From Trichomonas vaginalis G3 (Eukaryota > Parabasalia > Trichomonadida > Trichomonadidae): DNA of 64,000 bases. A program made the translations under genes and the position numbers. The notes below the pieces were generated by a model. The model was not told the origin of the DNA and did not search any database. It worked only from the letters and a program-made list of their open reading frames with translations. Below are positions 1-8,418 of this stretch, piece by piece. Position 1 is the stretch's first letter, and every line of letters starts with the position of its first letter. Location: the NCBI RefSeq assembly GCF_026262505.1, contig NC_067206.1:33929896-33993895 (forward strand), in the 5' to 3' direction.

Positions 1-20
1 AATATTCATCCCTTCTCGGT

Positions 21-1082
21 TCATTGTCTGCAAAGTAAGTTTTTATGACATTTTGTAAACTTTCGTTGCAAGGTCATGTACAATAGGTTCTCTTCCTTCT
101 CTATCCCTAACTTTCTTTCTAAACTCTTCACCAATATACCATCTCTATGGTTCTGTGTAGTTCTTTGAGATAAATGTTCTAGAACGTCAGGTGTTATATT
201 TCCATCAGCCATGTTCATTTCATACTGGTCCAAATATCTGCATGTTTCATATCTTTCAATGGCATTAAAGCCGCGCTTAAAAATACCAGCTATATCTCGT
301 TCACCATTCAATTCCATTGCGTCTACAACTTCTTGGAATTGTGGTTGTAAGTTTATGAACCACCTATCCGGGTTAGCTTTATGACCCCATCTCATTGTAG
401 TTCCATCGTCTGCAGAAACAAAAGTAGGTTTGTTTCCATCTTGTTAGGTTCTGAATGAACTTTAAACAATGTTTCATTTCTATAGTTTTTCTTGAAATTT
501 AAACCTTTTATTTTCAACCGAGTTCATCCGAAGATTGAACGTTAAATGCTCGTAAGTAAAAAGGGTTTGTTGTATTTGTGTACATTTTCTTTCAGTTCTT
601 CCATTCTATGCTGAATATTTTCATCTGATGTTGGAGTCTTTTGTATGTCGGCGAACATTTTTCGATATTCTTCTACTATGTCAGCCGAATTTTTCTTAGA
701 CTCTTGAAATATTCCATATTCTCCGCATACTCTTGTTGAGGGTCAAGATTTTTCGGCTGTTCAAATCTTCATCTAGTTCTGTGAAGTTAGTTTCCAAAGG
801 AGTGACTTGTTCGTTTCCTTCAGGCTCTTCTAGCTGTTGTTGCTGAACTATTTCTTCCATGTCTGGTTGTATCTGAACTAGTTCTTCCTGTGGAGTTTCT
901 TGTACCTCATCTGCTGGCATTTCATATATTCCGAGACCGTTTTCAACAATTTCCCTTTCTAAGTCATCCGGACTCATAAACCTTTCTTCTTTCGTTCCGT
1001 CTCTATTTTTTACGCGTTTCATGACGAGAGTTGAATTGTCATTTAGCTCTGACATCAAATATCTCGGAGTAAATTCGTTCAT
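21..1082 (-). pseudogene. Broken gene of the left-hand element remnant
   Basis: Minus-strand coding potential covers most of this stretch. The promoter-proximal part (696-1082) is acidic and Q/E-rich and carries a readable DDLEREIVENGLGIYE helix. The distal part (21-395) contains an FINLQPQFQEVVDAM stretch and looks globular. I do not recognise a family. Treated as part of a broken virus-like element, so no repaired product is proposed. Confidence 0.35.
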
Positions 1083-1102
1083 GTCATTTGGATGATATGC
1101 TA

Positions 1103-1630
1103 TTAAATCATATCCCTTAGCGAGCTTGTATTTTCCAGGTTTGAATTTATATCGTTTTGGTGCTGAGCCATAAAGCTAAATAGGTCCGGGTCAGTATTTC
1201 CATCCTTGAACTTTCTAATAGCTTCTTTATATCTGCCACTAAAGTCAATACTATCTGGGTAACCATAGTCTTCCTTAAGCCTTTTTAAGAATTCTTGGTT
1301 TCCTTGTTCTCTACTTCTTTTATGTCCTTGCTCTGTTTGTGGTTGTTGTTGTTGTGCAGGGTTTTGAACTGTTGGTTGTGGTGCTGGTTGTGGAGGTGGT
1401 GCAGGTGCAGGGTTTTGAACTGTTGGTTGTTGTGTTGGTTGTGGAGGTGGTTGTTGTGCTGGTTTTGGTGCATGCCTGTGTCTGTGTCCATGTGACGATG
1501 TAAATGTTTTAGGTAGTCCTGGTGCAGGTGCTTCTCTTGGAGGGTTTGGTGGTATATAAGTTCCACTAGCTAGTATATAAGTTCCACCAGCTGGTATATA
1601 AGTTCCACACAGCTGGCACATATGTTCCAT
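1103..1630 (-). CDS. P/Q-rich linker protein, remnant
   Basis: The reading frame begins with three short repeats of a TYIP/TYIL-like unit, followed by about 70 residues dominated by PQ repeats (QPTVQNPA occurs twice). It ends in a charged segment, YGYPDSIDFSGRYKEAIRKFKDG. Low-complexity proline/glutamine tracts of this kind are typical of spacer regions in structural proteins. Function unknown. It lies in the same direction as its neighbours in the left-hand element remnant. Confidence 0.3.
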   Translation of the reverse strand: MEHMCQLCGTYIPAGGTYILASGTYIPPNPPREAPAPGLPKTFTSSHGHRHRHAPKPAQQPPPQPTQQPTVQNPAPAPPPQPAPQPTVQNPAQQQQPQTEQGHKRSREQGNQEFLKRLKEDYGYPDSIDFSGRYKEAIRKFKDGNTDPDLFSFMAQHQNDINSNLENTSSLRDMI

Positions 1631-1734
1631 CTGCAGCGTAATGTCCTACCTGACTTTTCGTTTTTAAGAAAGCATTTACTAGGTCTGTTTTGGTCTGTTG
1701 TAACTCTTTTTCTTGACTTTTCACAACAGTTGCT

Positions 1735-2196
1735 CTAACGCGTCATAGGCACTTTGAACTGCCTGTCTCGTTTGCTGCATCTGTTATTTTCGTCATATTT
1801 TGTGCTACTTCTTTTAACTCTTTGTCGAAAACCTTCAGACTTCAGTTTCTTTCCAGATGAGAAGTCGTTCACTTGTTTCACCTTACTATGAAGAGCTTCG
1901 AAGGCGTTCTTAAAGTCAGCATTTGTTAAAGTTTCATTTGAACTGTCTTCATCCGCTTGTATTTTTGTCCTTATTGACCCTATGAGTTGGGCTGCTTTAG
2001 CGTTGGCTTGGGCATCTAACCAGTCATTGTTAGCTTTTATATATTCTGCGCTTTTCATTGCCTTTTGCATGGCTGCGTCGTTATTTTTACTTTCTTGTGC
2101 TAAGTTTTCATACTGTACGGTTTGGTTCTGCAACTGTAAAAGTTTTTCTGCCTTTACATTTGCTTCAACTTCTTTTTTATACTCATCGCTATCCAT
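1735..2196 (-). CDS. Helical coiled-coil protein, remnant
   Basis: This is an Ala/Lys/Glu/Gln-rich helical protein (KAEKLLQLQNQ, LDAQANAKAAQ) with no recognised domain. It lies directly downstream of the 2235-2774 gene on the same strand and has the same charged composition, so the two may work together or once belonged to one gene. Function unknown. Confidence 0.3.
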   Translation of the reverse strand: MDSDEYKKEVEANVKAEKLLQLQNQTVQYENLAQESKNNDAAMQKAMKSAEYIKANNDWLDAQANAKAAQLIGSIRTKIQADEDSSNETLTNADFKNAFEALHSKVKQVNDFSSGKKLKSEGFRQRVKRSSTKYDENNRCSKRDRQFKVPMTR

Positions 2197-2234
2197 ATAT
2201 GTCTTCAGGGCTTTTTGTTTTATCTCTTCATCTT

Positions 2235-2774
2235 TCAGTACTTTATATTGAGTAGTATGGTTTTTTTCAAATTTAAAACATCTTGTTCCATTTTTGCTAC
2301 TTCTGCTGCTTTTTCTGACACTTTTTTCGCATATTCCTCTGTACTTAGTTCTTTCAGTTGTTCTTCTTTCTTCTTTTTCTCTACGTTTAACTCATTGAGT
2401 TTCTTTGTGTGTCTGTCATATTCTAGTTTCTTTTCGTTTTCACTTATTTGCTTCTGTATGTCTATGTTTGACTTTTTGACATCTGTTATTTGATTTTTGA
2501 GTGAACTCAAATTCATTTGACTTTGAGGGTTATAGGCTGTTCCGTCTGCAGCTCCACCATAGCCTGCCATTTTCGCTAAAAGTGCCGCTCTTAAACCTCC
2601 ACTCTGTGCACCAATGACTCGGTTTAAAAGCATAGGATTGCTTGACATTTGTTGCAACATAGTGGGGTCATTCAGCATTTGTTGTTGCAACTGTTGTTGT
2701 GGTGTTAGTCTTACTATTGGATGTTTCAATGCTCTCTTCCTCTTACGTATATTCTTACGTAGCTTACGTGGCAT
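2235..2774 (-). CDS. Basic N-terminus plus coiled-coil protein of the left element
   Basis: A 179-residue protein with a very basic start (MPRKLRKNIRKRKRALKH), then a Q/M-rich stretch and, from about residue 95, a heptad-like coiled coil. The basic head could bind nucleic acid, as core or scaffold proteins do, but no family is recognised. The start at 2774 is the first ATG. A TATAAAA sequence lies upstream on the minus strand near 2800, and a GC hairpin lies further upstream at 2816-2848. Confidence 0.45.
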   Translation of the reverse strand: MPRKLRKNIRKRKRALKHPIVRLTPQQQLQQQMLNDPTMLQQMSSNPMLLNRVIGAQSGGLRAALLAKMAGYGGAADGTAYNPQSQMNLSSLKNQITDVKKSNIDIQKQISENEKKLEYDRHTKKLNELNVEKKKKEEQLKELSTEEYAKKVSEKAAEVAKMEQDVLNLKKTILLNIKY

Positions 2775-2815
2775 TTTAAGTGAAGTTAAAAAGCGGTTTT
2801 ATACTAAACATCTTC

Positions 2816-2867
2816 GGGGCTAGAGGGCACGAAGTGCCTGGAAGCCCCAATACCTTTTTTTTTTTTT
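2816..2867. terminator. GC-rich hairpin with adjacent T-run
   Basis: GGGGCT and AGCCCC (2816-2848) enclose an inner GGCAC-GAA-GTGCC stem, and 13 T residues follow (about 2855-2867). On the plus strand this has the form of a factor-independent terminator. It sits upstream of the minus-strand gene ending at 2774. It is strikingly GC-rich for this AT-rich DNA. Role unknown; in a eukaryote it could instead be a structured RNA or a repeat fragment. Confidence 0.35.
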
Positions 2868-3123
2868 AAGTTCTAAAATTAAATCTAAAATCAGATCATT
2901 TATAAAAATTAACGAGTGGGGGACAAACTCGCCCATTGTCACTTTTCATTAACCTTAAACTTGTAATTCCATTATTTTTAATTAACCTTATTTCTTTCCC
3001 AATTCCTGATTTATTTTATTCACTTACTATTAAAAGTCACATTTTAATAAAATATAATAATTTATTTATAGCATTTTTTACTATACTGTAATAAAAAATT
3101 AATTATAATAAATTAAATGTTTA
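2868..3123. other. AT-rich spacer
   Basis: Mostly AT-rich DNA between the left-hand element remnant and Polinton A. I see no supported gene, RNA or clear repeat here. Confidence 0.5.
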
Positions 3124-3231
3124 TTAAATCAAATGTTTTCTTTGCAATAATATTTTTAATGTTGAGTAAACAATGTTGGGATCAAGTGTATCATTTTTCA
3201 GACCTTTCTGAACAGCTTCAAGCATACTGAT
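3124..3231 (-). pseudogene. Possible 3' end of a gene interrupted by Polinton A
   Basis: On the minus strand the 108 bp next to the Polinton A terminus stay open and then stop. They encode a gene-like tail that includes MLEAVQKGLKNDTLDPNIV and ends in LLQRKHLI. DNA beyond the other end of Polinton A (about 24754-24850, minus strand) is also open for roughly 30 codons. A host gene split by the insertion is possible, but no target duplication supports it and the stretch is short. Confidence 0.25.
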
Positions 3232-3814
3232 AGTTAGTATACAAGTCTTGGGTATGGTGGCACTGCGTTCCACCTTACCCAATACTTGTGAATTTGACAC
3301 TTTACAAAACCGTTAACGTATATTTTACAACATGAACGCAAAAACTAACTTAACCTTAAATATTTACAAAGCCGCCAACAATTTCACCTCACTATCGTTC
3401 TCACTAACAACTTCACTAATGTTCTCATAAATTTTCCTCAATATCTTCATCATCAGTGTTAGCCCTATTGTAGTCATACTTGAAGCCATAAACTTTCTCT
3501 AACTTCTTAACGTACAATTTACATAACTTACCTTCGTCATCGTATGGTTTAATGATATAACTATTTCTATCTTTATAAACAGTCAATGAAAAGTCAACTG
3601 GTCTCGGATGTATTTGAAAGAACATGTTATGCTCAGGAAGGAAGAATAAATGTTTAAATGTATGTTTGTTATATGTTTTGATTTGTATGAGTTGCTTTTG
3701 TTCTGTCATTACATCCAAATAAAATAAAAATAATTTTAAAAAATAAAATAAAAAATAAATGATATCACCACCCTCACACGTATGAAAACATAGCACAAAA
3801 ATAAATTTAGGTGA
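3232..3814 (+). repeat. Left terminal inverted repeat of Polinton A
   Basis: Matches the reverse complement of about 24170-24753 nearly base for base, including a small gene carried in both copies. The match ends at the start of an AGATCT-palindrome unit (3810-3823). The sequence TTGGGTA(T/A)GGTGGCAC/GTGCCACC near the tip forms a partial internal palindrome. Confidence 0.92.
3425..3709 (-). CDS. TIR-encoded small protein (left copy)
   Basis: A 94-residue protein starting MTEQKQLIQIKTYNKHTFKH. It is duplicated at 24276-24560 because it lies inside the TIR. The start is placed at 3709, where the ATG follows the T-rich element typical of this Polinton's genes; longer versions would run through the T-run. 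It contains an HPRPVDFSLTVYKDRNSYIIKPY core and an acidic C-terminus (DDEDIEENL). No family recognised. The two copies differ by one residue. Confidence 0.6.
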   Translation of the reverse strand: MTEQKQLIQIKTYNKHTFKHLFFLPEHNMFFQIHPRPVDFSLTVYKDRNSYIIKPYDDEGKLCKLYVKKLEKVYGFKYDYNRANTDDEDIEENL

Positions 3815-3847
3815 GATCTCACCTCTCTTTTCACCTGTTTTTTCACC
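3808..3847. promoter_or_regulatory. AGATCT-palindrome iteron unit at the inner edge of the left TIR
   Basis: GGTGAGATCTCACC at 3810-3823 is followed by TCACC half-sites repeated every ~12 bp towards 3845. The same unit occurs near the right TIR, after the KilA-N gene and many times in Polinton B. See the finding on cassette units. Confidence 0.6.
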
Positions 3848-3856
3848 CTGTTGAAT

Positions 3857-4384
3857 TCATTGCTTTATAACTCTCTTCCTTGGTTTCTTTTTAGTTGCTT
3901 TCTTCACGTCTGTCTCCAACTTGACTATCTTTCTTCTTCGTCCATAATGATACCAATTACTTCCACCAGTCAATGGGTCAAATGGTCTTTCGTAAGGGTT
4001 TCCATACATTCCATAAGGTCCGTATGGATAAACCGCTGGTGGAGAAGAAACATTTTCTTTAGTTCCATCGAATCTATTTAAATGCATTGTTTCACCTTTC
4101 ATCTGGTCATTAAAGTCTTTTGCGTGTTTTGCAAACTCATCGTCCTTTCCTAAAGCATTTTCTGACTCAGTCGCAACCAAATTGGATGCTTTATTTATGA
4201 GCCCTATTTTATTTAATCTTAACTTCTTTGCAACCCAGCCTCCAATCTTTCCTTTATTTGCATCTAATGTCTTTGAAACCCTTCCTCCACTCATTTTATT
4301 TACTGCGTCATAAGCTCCAAGTGCTTTTGCTCCAAATGCTAATGCTTTTGTTCCCATTGCGCCTAAAGCTGCCCAAGCTACCAT
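3857..4384 (-). CDS. Basic structural-type protein, unknown family
   Basis: A 175-residue protein. The N-terminal 60 residues are Ala/Gly/Lys-rich and helical (MVAWAALGAMGTKALAFGAK), like small virion membrane-active or core proteins. A Pro/Tyr/Gly-rich stretch follows (YPYGPYGMYGNPYERPFDPL), then a strongly basic tail ending KKKPRKRVIKQ. A DNA-binding core-like role is plausible but inferred. It sits next to the left TIR, in the same direction as the neighbouring structural gene. Confidence 0.55.
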   Translation of the reverse strand: MVAWAALGAMGTKALAFGAKALGAYDAVNKMSGGRVSKTLDANKGKIGGWVAKKLRLNKIGLINKASNLVATESENALGKDDEFAKHAKDFNDQMKGETMHLNRFDGTKENVSSPPAVYPYGPYGMYGNPYERPFDPLTGGSNWYHYGRRRKIVKLETDVKKATKKKPRKRVIKQ

Positions 4385-4503
4385 TTACCCCATATTAAAA
4401 TCATCTCTCTTCAATATTATCTCATAAAAGTTCTCGTTACTGGAGAAAGTCAATGAAACATAAACATTCTCACGGGCTTCACCCTCACCGCTTTGCGGTC
4501 TAT

Positions 4504-5488
4504 CTAACTTCTTTCTATCTCATCTATTCGCTTCAAAATGTCTGAACAATTGCTAACATCTTCTACAACAGTTATTTCATCATGAACGACCTTTAAGAAA
4601 CAGCTATTTAATATGCAATTTAAAATCATCTCAATAATGAGTCCATCCTTTCCATCTTTAGGTAGCACAACATCTTTCATTGAAGAAGGTTCGACAAGTC
4701 TTATGTTAAACTTACTGACAAAGTTTGTTATACTATAATGCTTCGGTGGCGAATACATGTAGTTTGAAAGACATAATATAGATTCTTCAGCAAATTCACT
4801 TATACTGGATTTTTAACAATGTTCTCACGAGACCAAACGCCACCAATTGACAATCTTGTAAGCAATCCTGCTGAGCCTTCAACTGTAAACGTCGATGGTA
4901 ACATTCCACGAAGGTCATCTATTGACATCTTTGAGTCACTGAATTTAAATATTTTCTTAAAGCAATCGTCATTATCTAACCATGCAATAGCTTTGAAGTT
5001 TTCATTCGAATATACATCTGCTTCATTAAATGTAAAACCTGACTTCTTTGCAGAGGCGATTTTAAAATCTATTGCATTTGTTTCAAAATTATATGCTATG
5101 GTAACTTCTGAAGGTAATGGGTGTCCTTCTGCTATAAGTTGTTTTTCAATACCATTTGAAGCTTTGTGTTAAAAACTTTCATGTCATCTCCTGTATCTAA
5201 GTTCACATACACAGCAACAGGGAAACTATCTTGCTTCTTTGTTTCATCATTATATCTCAAAACATTAAAGTTCTTCAATAATATTGTCCTTCCTGCTGGA
5301 ATACTTCTAACTTGTCTTATTTCAATAGCTTTCTCACCTCCTACATACTCTACCCAGTGTCTTGGATATTCATAAGTATACTGACTTTCTTGAATTTTGG
5401 TTGGTTTCATCATAACGTGTTCATAGTATATCTTTATACTCTTGTCAGTTAGACTCGGTGCTATGTTCTGAATATTTCTGACTTGCAT
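4504..5488 (-). pseudogene. Minor structural protein of Polinton A, broken
   Basis: Minus-strand coding potential runs across this region. Its N-terminal part (start MQVRNIQNIAPSLTDK at 5488) has a YEYPRHWVEYVGGEKAIEI segment. That resembles KFPTDWIVNINEEKYIGI in the 20142-20989 protein and LPQEFINSTNKKFIHVI in Polinton B at 43754, so the three probably form one structural family. The gene is divergent from the ATPase gene, with 16 bp between start codons. Looks broken. Confidence 0.5.
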
Positions 5489-5504
5489 TTTTAATGGAGA
5501 TAAA

Positions 5505-6392
5505 ATGAAGCATTTAATACATGACGTAGATGAAGACATGAATGAAACTACAGACAAACTTAACTCTTCTCTTATTCTTCCTTTCAGCAAAGATTATGAA
5601 TTCTGTTCAAATGGTGTGTATTTCTATTGTGGAAAGATGGGTTCAGGTAAGACATTTAACCTCATTCGTCATATACTCATAACAGAGCGTTTAGGAAACG
5701 ACTCTTACTATGACCAAATCATTATATCAGCAACTTCAGACTCTATGGATTCAACAGCGAAAACATTCATGAGTAAAGTTCAAGCATCTGTCGTTAAAGT
5801 TCCAGATAGCGAACTCATTGAATTTCTTCAACGTTACATTCGACGTAAGAGAAAATATTATGCTATTGTAGAGTTCATACAGTCAGGAATGCAAAAGACT
5901 TCAGAAGAGATGGAAAGAATTATTGACAAACACCACTTACGTCAGTACTCAGGAGTTTACGATATGAAACGACTGACAAACTACATTCTATCAAAACTTT
6001 CAAAATACCCCTTCAAAAAGTATCCTTCAAACACTCTGCTCGTTTGTGACGACTTCGCCGGAAAAGGTTTAGTGTCAAAGCCTGACTCACCATTAGCTAA
6101 CATCATAACTAAAGTCAGACATTACCATTTAACTGTAGCAATACTTATGCAAACATGGCGTTTCCTTGCTTTAAACATAAAACGTCTCATAACTGACTTC
6201 GTTATCTTTCAAGGTTTCTCACGCTATGATATTGAACTCATTTGGAAACAGTCAGGTATAACATTACCTTTTGAAGAAATTTGGGAAGCATATAAGTCTC
6301 TCATCTCTCCTCGTTCATACCTTGAGATTCATATCATGACTAATACCATTAAAGTCAAAAATATTCCATGGGAACGACCAACATTGTTTTAA
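5505..6392 (+). CDS. Genome-packaging ATPase (FtsK/HerA-like) of Polinton A
   Basis: A 295-residue P-loop ATPase. Walker A is GKMGSGKT at about residues 43-50 and Walker B is LLVCDDFAG at about 185-193. This matches the A32-like packaging ATPases that pump DNA into capsids in Polintons and related viruses. Size is normal for the family. The equivalent in Polinton B is at 45869-46696; outside the motifs the two are quite diverged. The reading frame is intact. Confidence 0.85.
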   Translation: MKHLIHDVDEDMNETTDKLNSSLILPFSKDYEFCSNGVYFYCGKMGSGKTFNLIRHILITERLGNDSYYDQIIISATSDSMDSTAKTFMSKVQASVVKVPDSELIEFLQRYIRRKRKYYAIVEFIQSGMQKTSEEMERIIDKHHLRQYSGVYDMKRLTNYILSKLSKYPFKKYPSNTLLVCDDFAGKGLVSKPDSPLANIITKVRHYHLTVAILMQTWRFLALNIKRLITDFVIFQGFSRYDIELIWKQSGITLPFEEIWEAYKSLISPRSYLEIHIMTNTIKVKNIPWERPTLF

Positions 6393-6790
6393 ATCTTATG
6401 CTTTAATTGACTGATGGTAAACAAATTCCATGCATCTCTGTCGCCATTTCTGTTAATATTTTTGCTGTCATTCATATCATCCACTTCCCCATCCGTTAGC
6501 TTTTGAGGATATGCGTTAGAATAGCTGTTCTTAAATGAAGGCTTTTCACCTTTGAGAGCATAAACTCTATAACTTTCTGCATACTTTATGTTTGAACCTC
6601 CTGAGCCATCATTGACATAAATTTTTATAGGCTTCCACCCTTTGTTCATATTCCTGCTTCTTCCCTTTGCTCTTTTGTTCAGTAGTTCTACATCTTTATA
6701 CACAGCACCTGTCTCAGTGAATTCAACAATATTTTCATTCGTTAGCTTTACATTCAAACCCTTGTCGAGTATATTGTTCATTTCATACAT
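6389..6790 (-). CDS. Conserved Polinton protein related to B 44929-45828
   Basis: About 133 residues from MYEMNNILDKGLNVKL. Its VNDGSGGSNIKYAESYRVYAL segment followed by SNAYPQKL parallels [18 protein letters not shown] followed by NERYPMQF in the longer Polinton B protein. Its gene also sits beside the 6816-7430 homologue in both elements, so I infer orthology. The molecular role is unknown; structural is likely from the neighbourhood. Its start lies 25 bp from the divergent plus-strand gene. Confidence 0.55.
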   Translation of the reverse strand: MYEMNNILDKGLNVKLTNENIVEFTETGAVYKDVELLNKRAKGRSRNMNKGWKPIKIYVNDGSGGSNIKYAESYRVYALKGEKPSFKNSYSNAYPQKLTDGEVDDMNDSKNINRNGDRDAWNLFTISQLKHKI

Positions 6791-6815
6791 ATAAAAGGTT
6801 TTTATTCTATATGAA

Positions 6816-7430
6816 ATGAGAAGCAAATCCATCTTAGCTGGTGCCGTTAATGTTCCAATTGAACCAACATCAAATGTTGACTCACGAACGACAAACAATA
6901 TTGTCATAAAGAACTATAGTTCGGAGTGTTTGAAAGAAAAAGAACCAGATCTTAAGTCGGTGAATTTAAACACAACTTCAAACGCTAACGCTACATCAGA
7001 TGTTAAGTTAGAGTATCCACCACTGGACCAAGTTCTTTCAAGAGAAGCCAACGACAACCCTTACACAAATGTTCAAACAAATCCTTCAGATAACGTAGAC
7101 CATTACCTTCTTCAGTTATACCAAACAATTTTACTCAAAGACGATAAGAAGCTTTTGACAAATCTTATAAGTAAGAACCAAATAATTCTAACAAAGGAGG
7201 ACCTTGAAAATGTTATATCACGAATAACAGGAAAGCAATGTGTCATTGACTATCTCGACCCTGAAATCGAATGCTGTGGTCAAACTCCAATATTCATGAA
7301 AATAGGTAACATCCGCATCATTGAAACACCAGGTACTCCAGGAGTTGAGTTTAAGTATAAATATTCGAACGAGTATACAAAACTATCTACTTACTATAAG
7401 CTTTGTTTGAAATATGTTTTAGTAAATTAA
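6816..7430 (+). CDS. Conserved Polinton protein with CCG motif
   Basis: A 204-residue protein. The N-terminal ~80 residues are Asn/Ser/Thr-rich and disordered. The C-terminal ~120 form a compact domain shared with Polinton B 44230-44895: a helix with LIxxxxIILxxEDLxxVI, then an acidic segment followed by ECCGQ (SCCGT in B). Conservation between very diverged elements argues for an essential, probably virion-related, function. No named family recognised. The upstream spacer carries TTTTTATTCTATATGAAATG, matching the element's start motif. Confidence 0.6.
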   Translation: MRSKSILAGAVNVPIEPTSNVDSRTTNNIVIKNYSSECLKEKEPDLKSVNLNTTSNANATSDVKLEYPPLDQVLSREANDNPYTNVQTNPSDNVDHYLLQLYQTILLKDDKKLLTNLISKNQIILTKEDLENVISRITGKQCVIDYLDPEIECCGQTPIFMKIGNIRIIETPGTPGVEFKYKYSNEYTKLSTYYKLCLKYVLVN

Positions 7431-7666
7431 AGCAATTTGTAATATCTATCCAAAACTTCTTCAACAGTATCGAACTCATCTTCATAATGCAAACCTAATC
7501 TTATTGACTTGGTGCAGTTTTCACTAACACAATATTTTTCTGTTCTCTTGACTGACATAACTAACTCATTTGTTTCATCAAACAGCAACAACCAAAGTTC
7601 ATGACCTAATACATAACATTCATACTTTATATTTTTAGCTCTGAGTTCTCTTGTAAGCTGTTGCAT
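7427..7666 (-). CDS. Small unknown protein
   Basis: A 79-residue protein (MQQLTRELRAKNIKYECYVL) with three cysteines in its middle and an acidic C-terminal helix (EDEFDTVEEVLDRYYKLL). It overlaps the end of the convergent 6816-7430 gene by a few bases and abuts the upstream structural gene. No homologue noticed in Polinton B. Function unknown. Confidence 0.5.
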   Translation of the reverse strand: MQQLTRELRAKNIKYECYVLGHELWLLLFDETNELVMSVKRTEKYCVSENCTKSIRLGLHYEDEFDTVEEVLDRYYKLL

Positions 7667-8401
7667 TTAATATTTTCTAAAAAGTCAACTTCAACAGTCA
7701 TTCGCACTGGTGCCTTCAGTTCTACAGGCTCTCCTTGAAAGTCAACAAGTCTGAATTGCATGTCTTTCAAATTATGAGGACTAATGCGAACCCATTTACC
7801 TAAATGAGTTGCTATGACAGGAACGTTTGGAATGAACATTGAATTTACTTCATAACAGAAGGATTTATATTCTACTGAACCTTTACTATTAACTCCTGAA
7901 ATACCTGTGACATTAGCTATTTTTGACTCAATGTACAAACAATTGCCATAACATACGTATGGAACAGATTTCATCTCAATCGTTTTGTCAACACTTTTCA
8001 AAGGAAATGTCATATGGTATGCTCCCAAAAGAAGTTGTACTCTATGACATTCTTGGTATCTTAAACTCCTTCGCATAACTGAACTTCAAAACTCCTGCAA
8101 TAAGTTTAACATTCATTAAGTTTTCTCCGTTATCCTTGTTTATTGTAGTATTTATGAGAGCATTTAACACTCCAGCTAATGTTTCCATCTTATATTCTAC
8201 ATTATTGTGAAATCTTATTTCGTGCTTCTTTCCATCTATTTCAAGCTCCATGAAATCTGTTTCATCTGTTATAACGAATGAAGCGATAGTATTAAAGTCA
8301 ACCATTCTGAATGCAAGTGGCTCATTCTGTAGACCTAAGTTTGTTTGTAGTTTTACTGTCCCGTATTCGTTTGGGTCTGTACTTTGCAAATAGAACAACA
8401 T
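7627..8401 (-). pseudogene. Minor structural protein of Polinton A, broken
   Basis: Start MLFYLQSTDPNEYGT at 8401, 17 bp from the divergent fibre-locus gene. Two segments align with the intact Polinton B protein at 43024-43734: DFMELEIDGKKHEIRFHNNV with DYISFIKDGHEKTYDMYINN, and the C-terminal LKDMQFRLVDFQGEPVEL with LSNIKFRITDLFDCDLEF. In both elements it adjoins the fibre genes, so it may be a vertex or fibre-base component (inference). Looks broken. Confidence 0.55.
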
Positions 8402-8418
8402 TTTATTCTCATTAAAAT

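Larger units (their letters stand above)
1..2774 (-). mobile_element. Remnant of another large virus-like element (family uncertain)
   Basis: All coding potential here lies on the minus strand and resembles Polinton A in base use and in protein style: a small basic protein, helical Q/E-rich proteins and a P/Q-rich linker. No polymerase, integrase or capsid motif is visible, and the window starts inside it, so the family is uncertain. It looks broken, with several breaks. Polinton A begins about 450 bp to the right, so this is a separate, probably older insertion. The Polinton-like label is inference. Confidence 0.35.

Noticed and set aside
1295-1495. Cys/Trp/Leu-rich plus-strand frame
   Set aside because: It is the antisense of a P/Q-rich coding stretch.
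4819-5172. Plus-strand frame opposite the minor structural gene
   Set aside because: The minus strand reads as the sensible protein and continues into neighbouring structural sequence, so the plus frame is a shadow.
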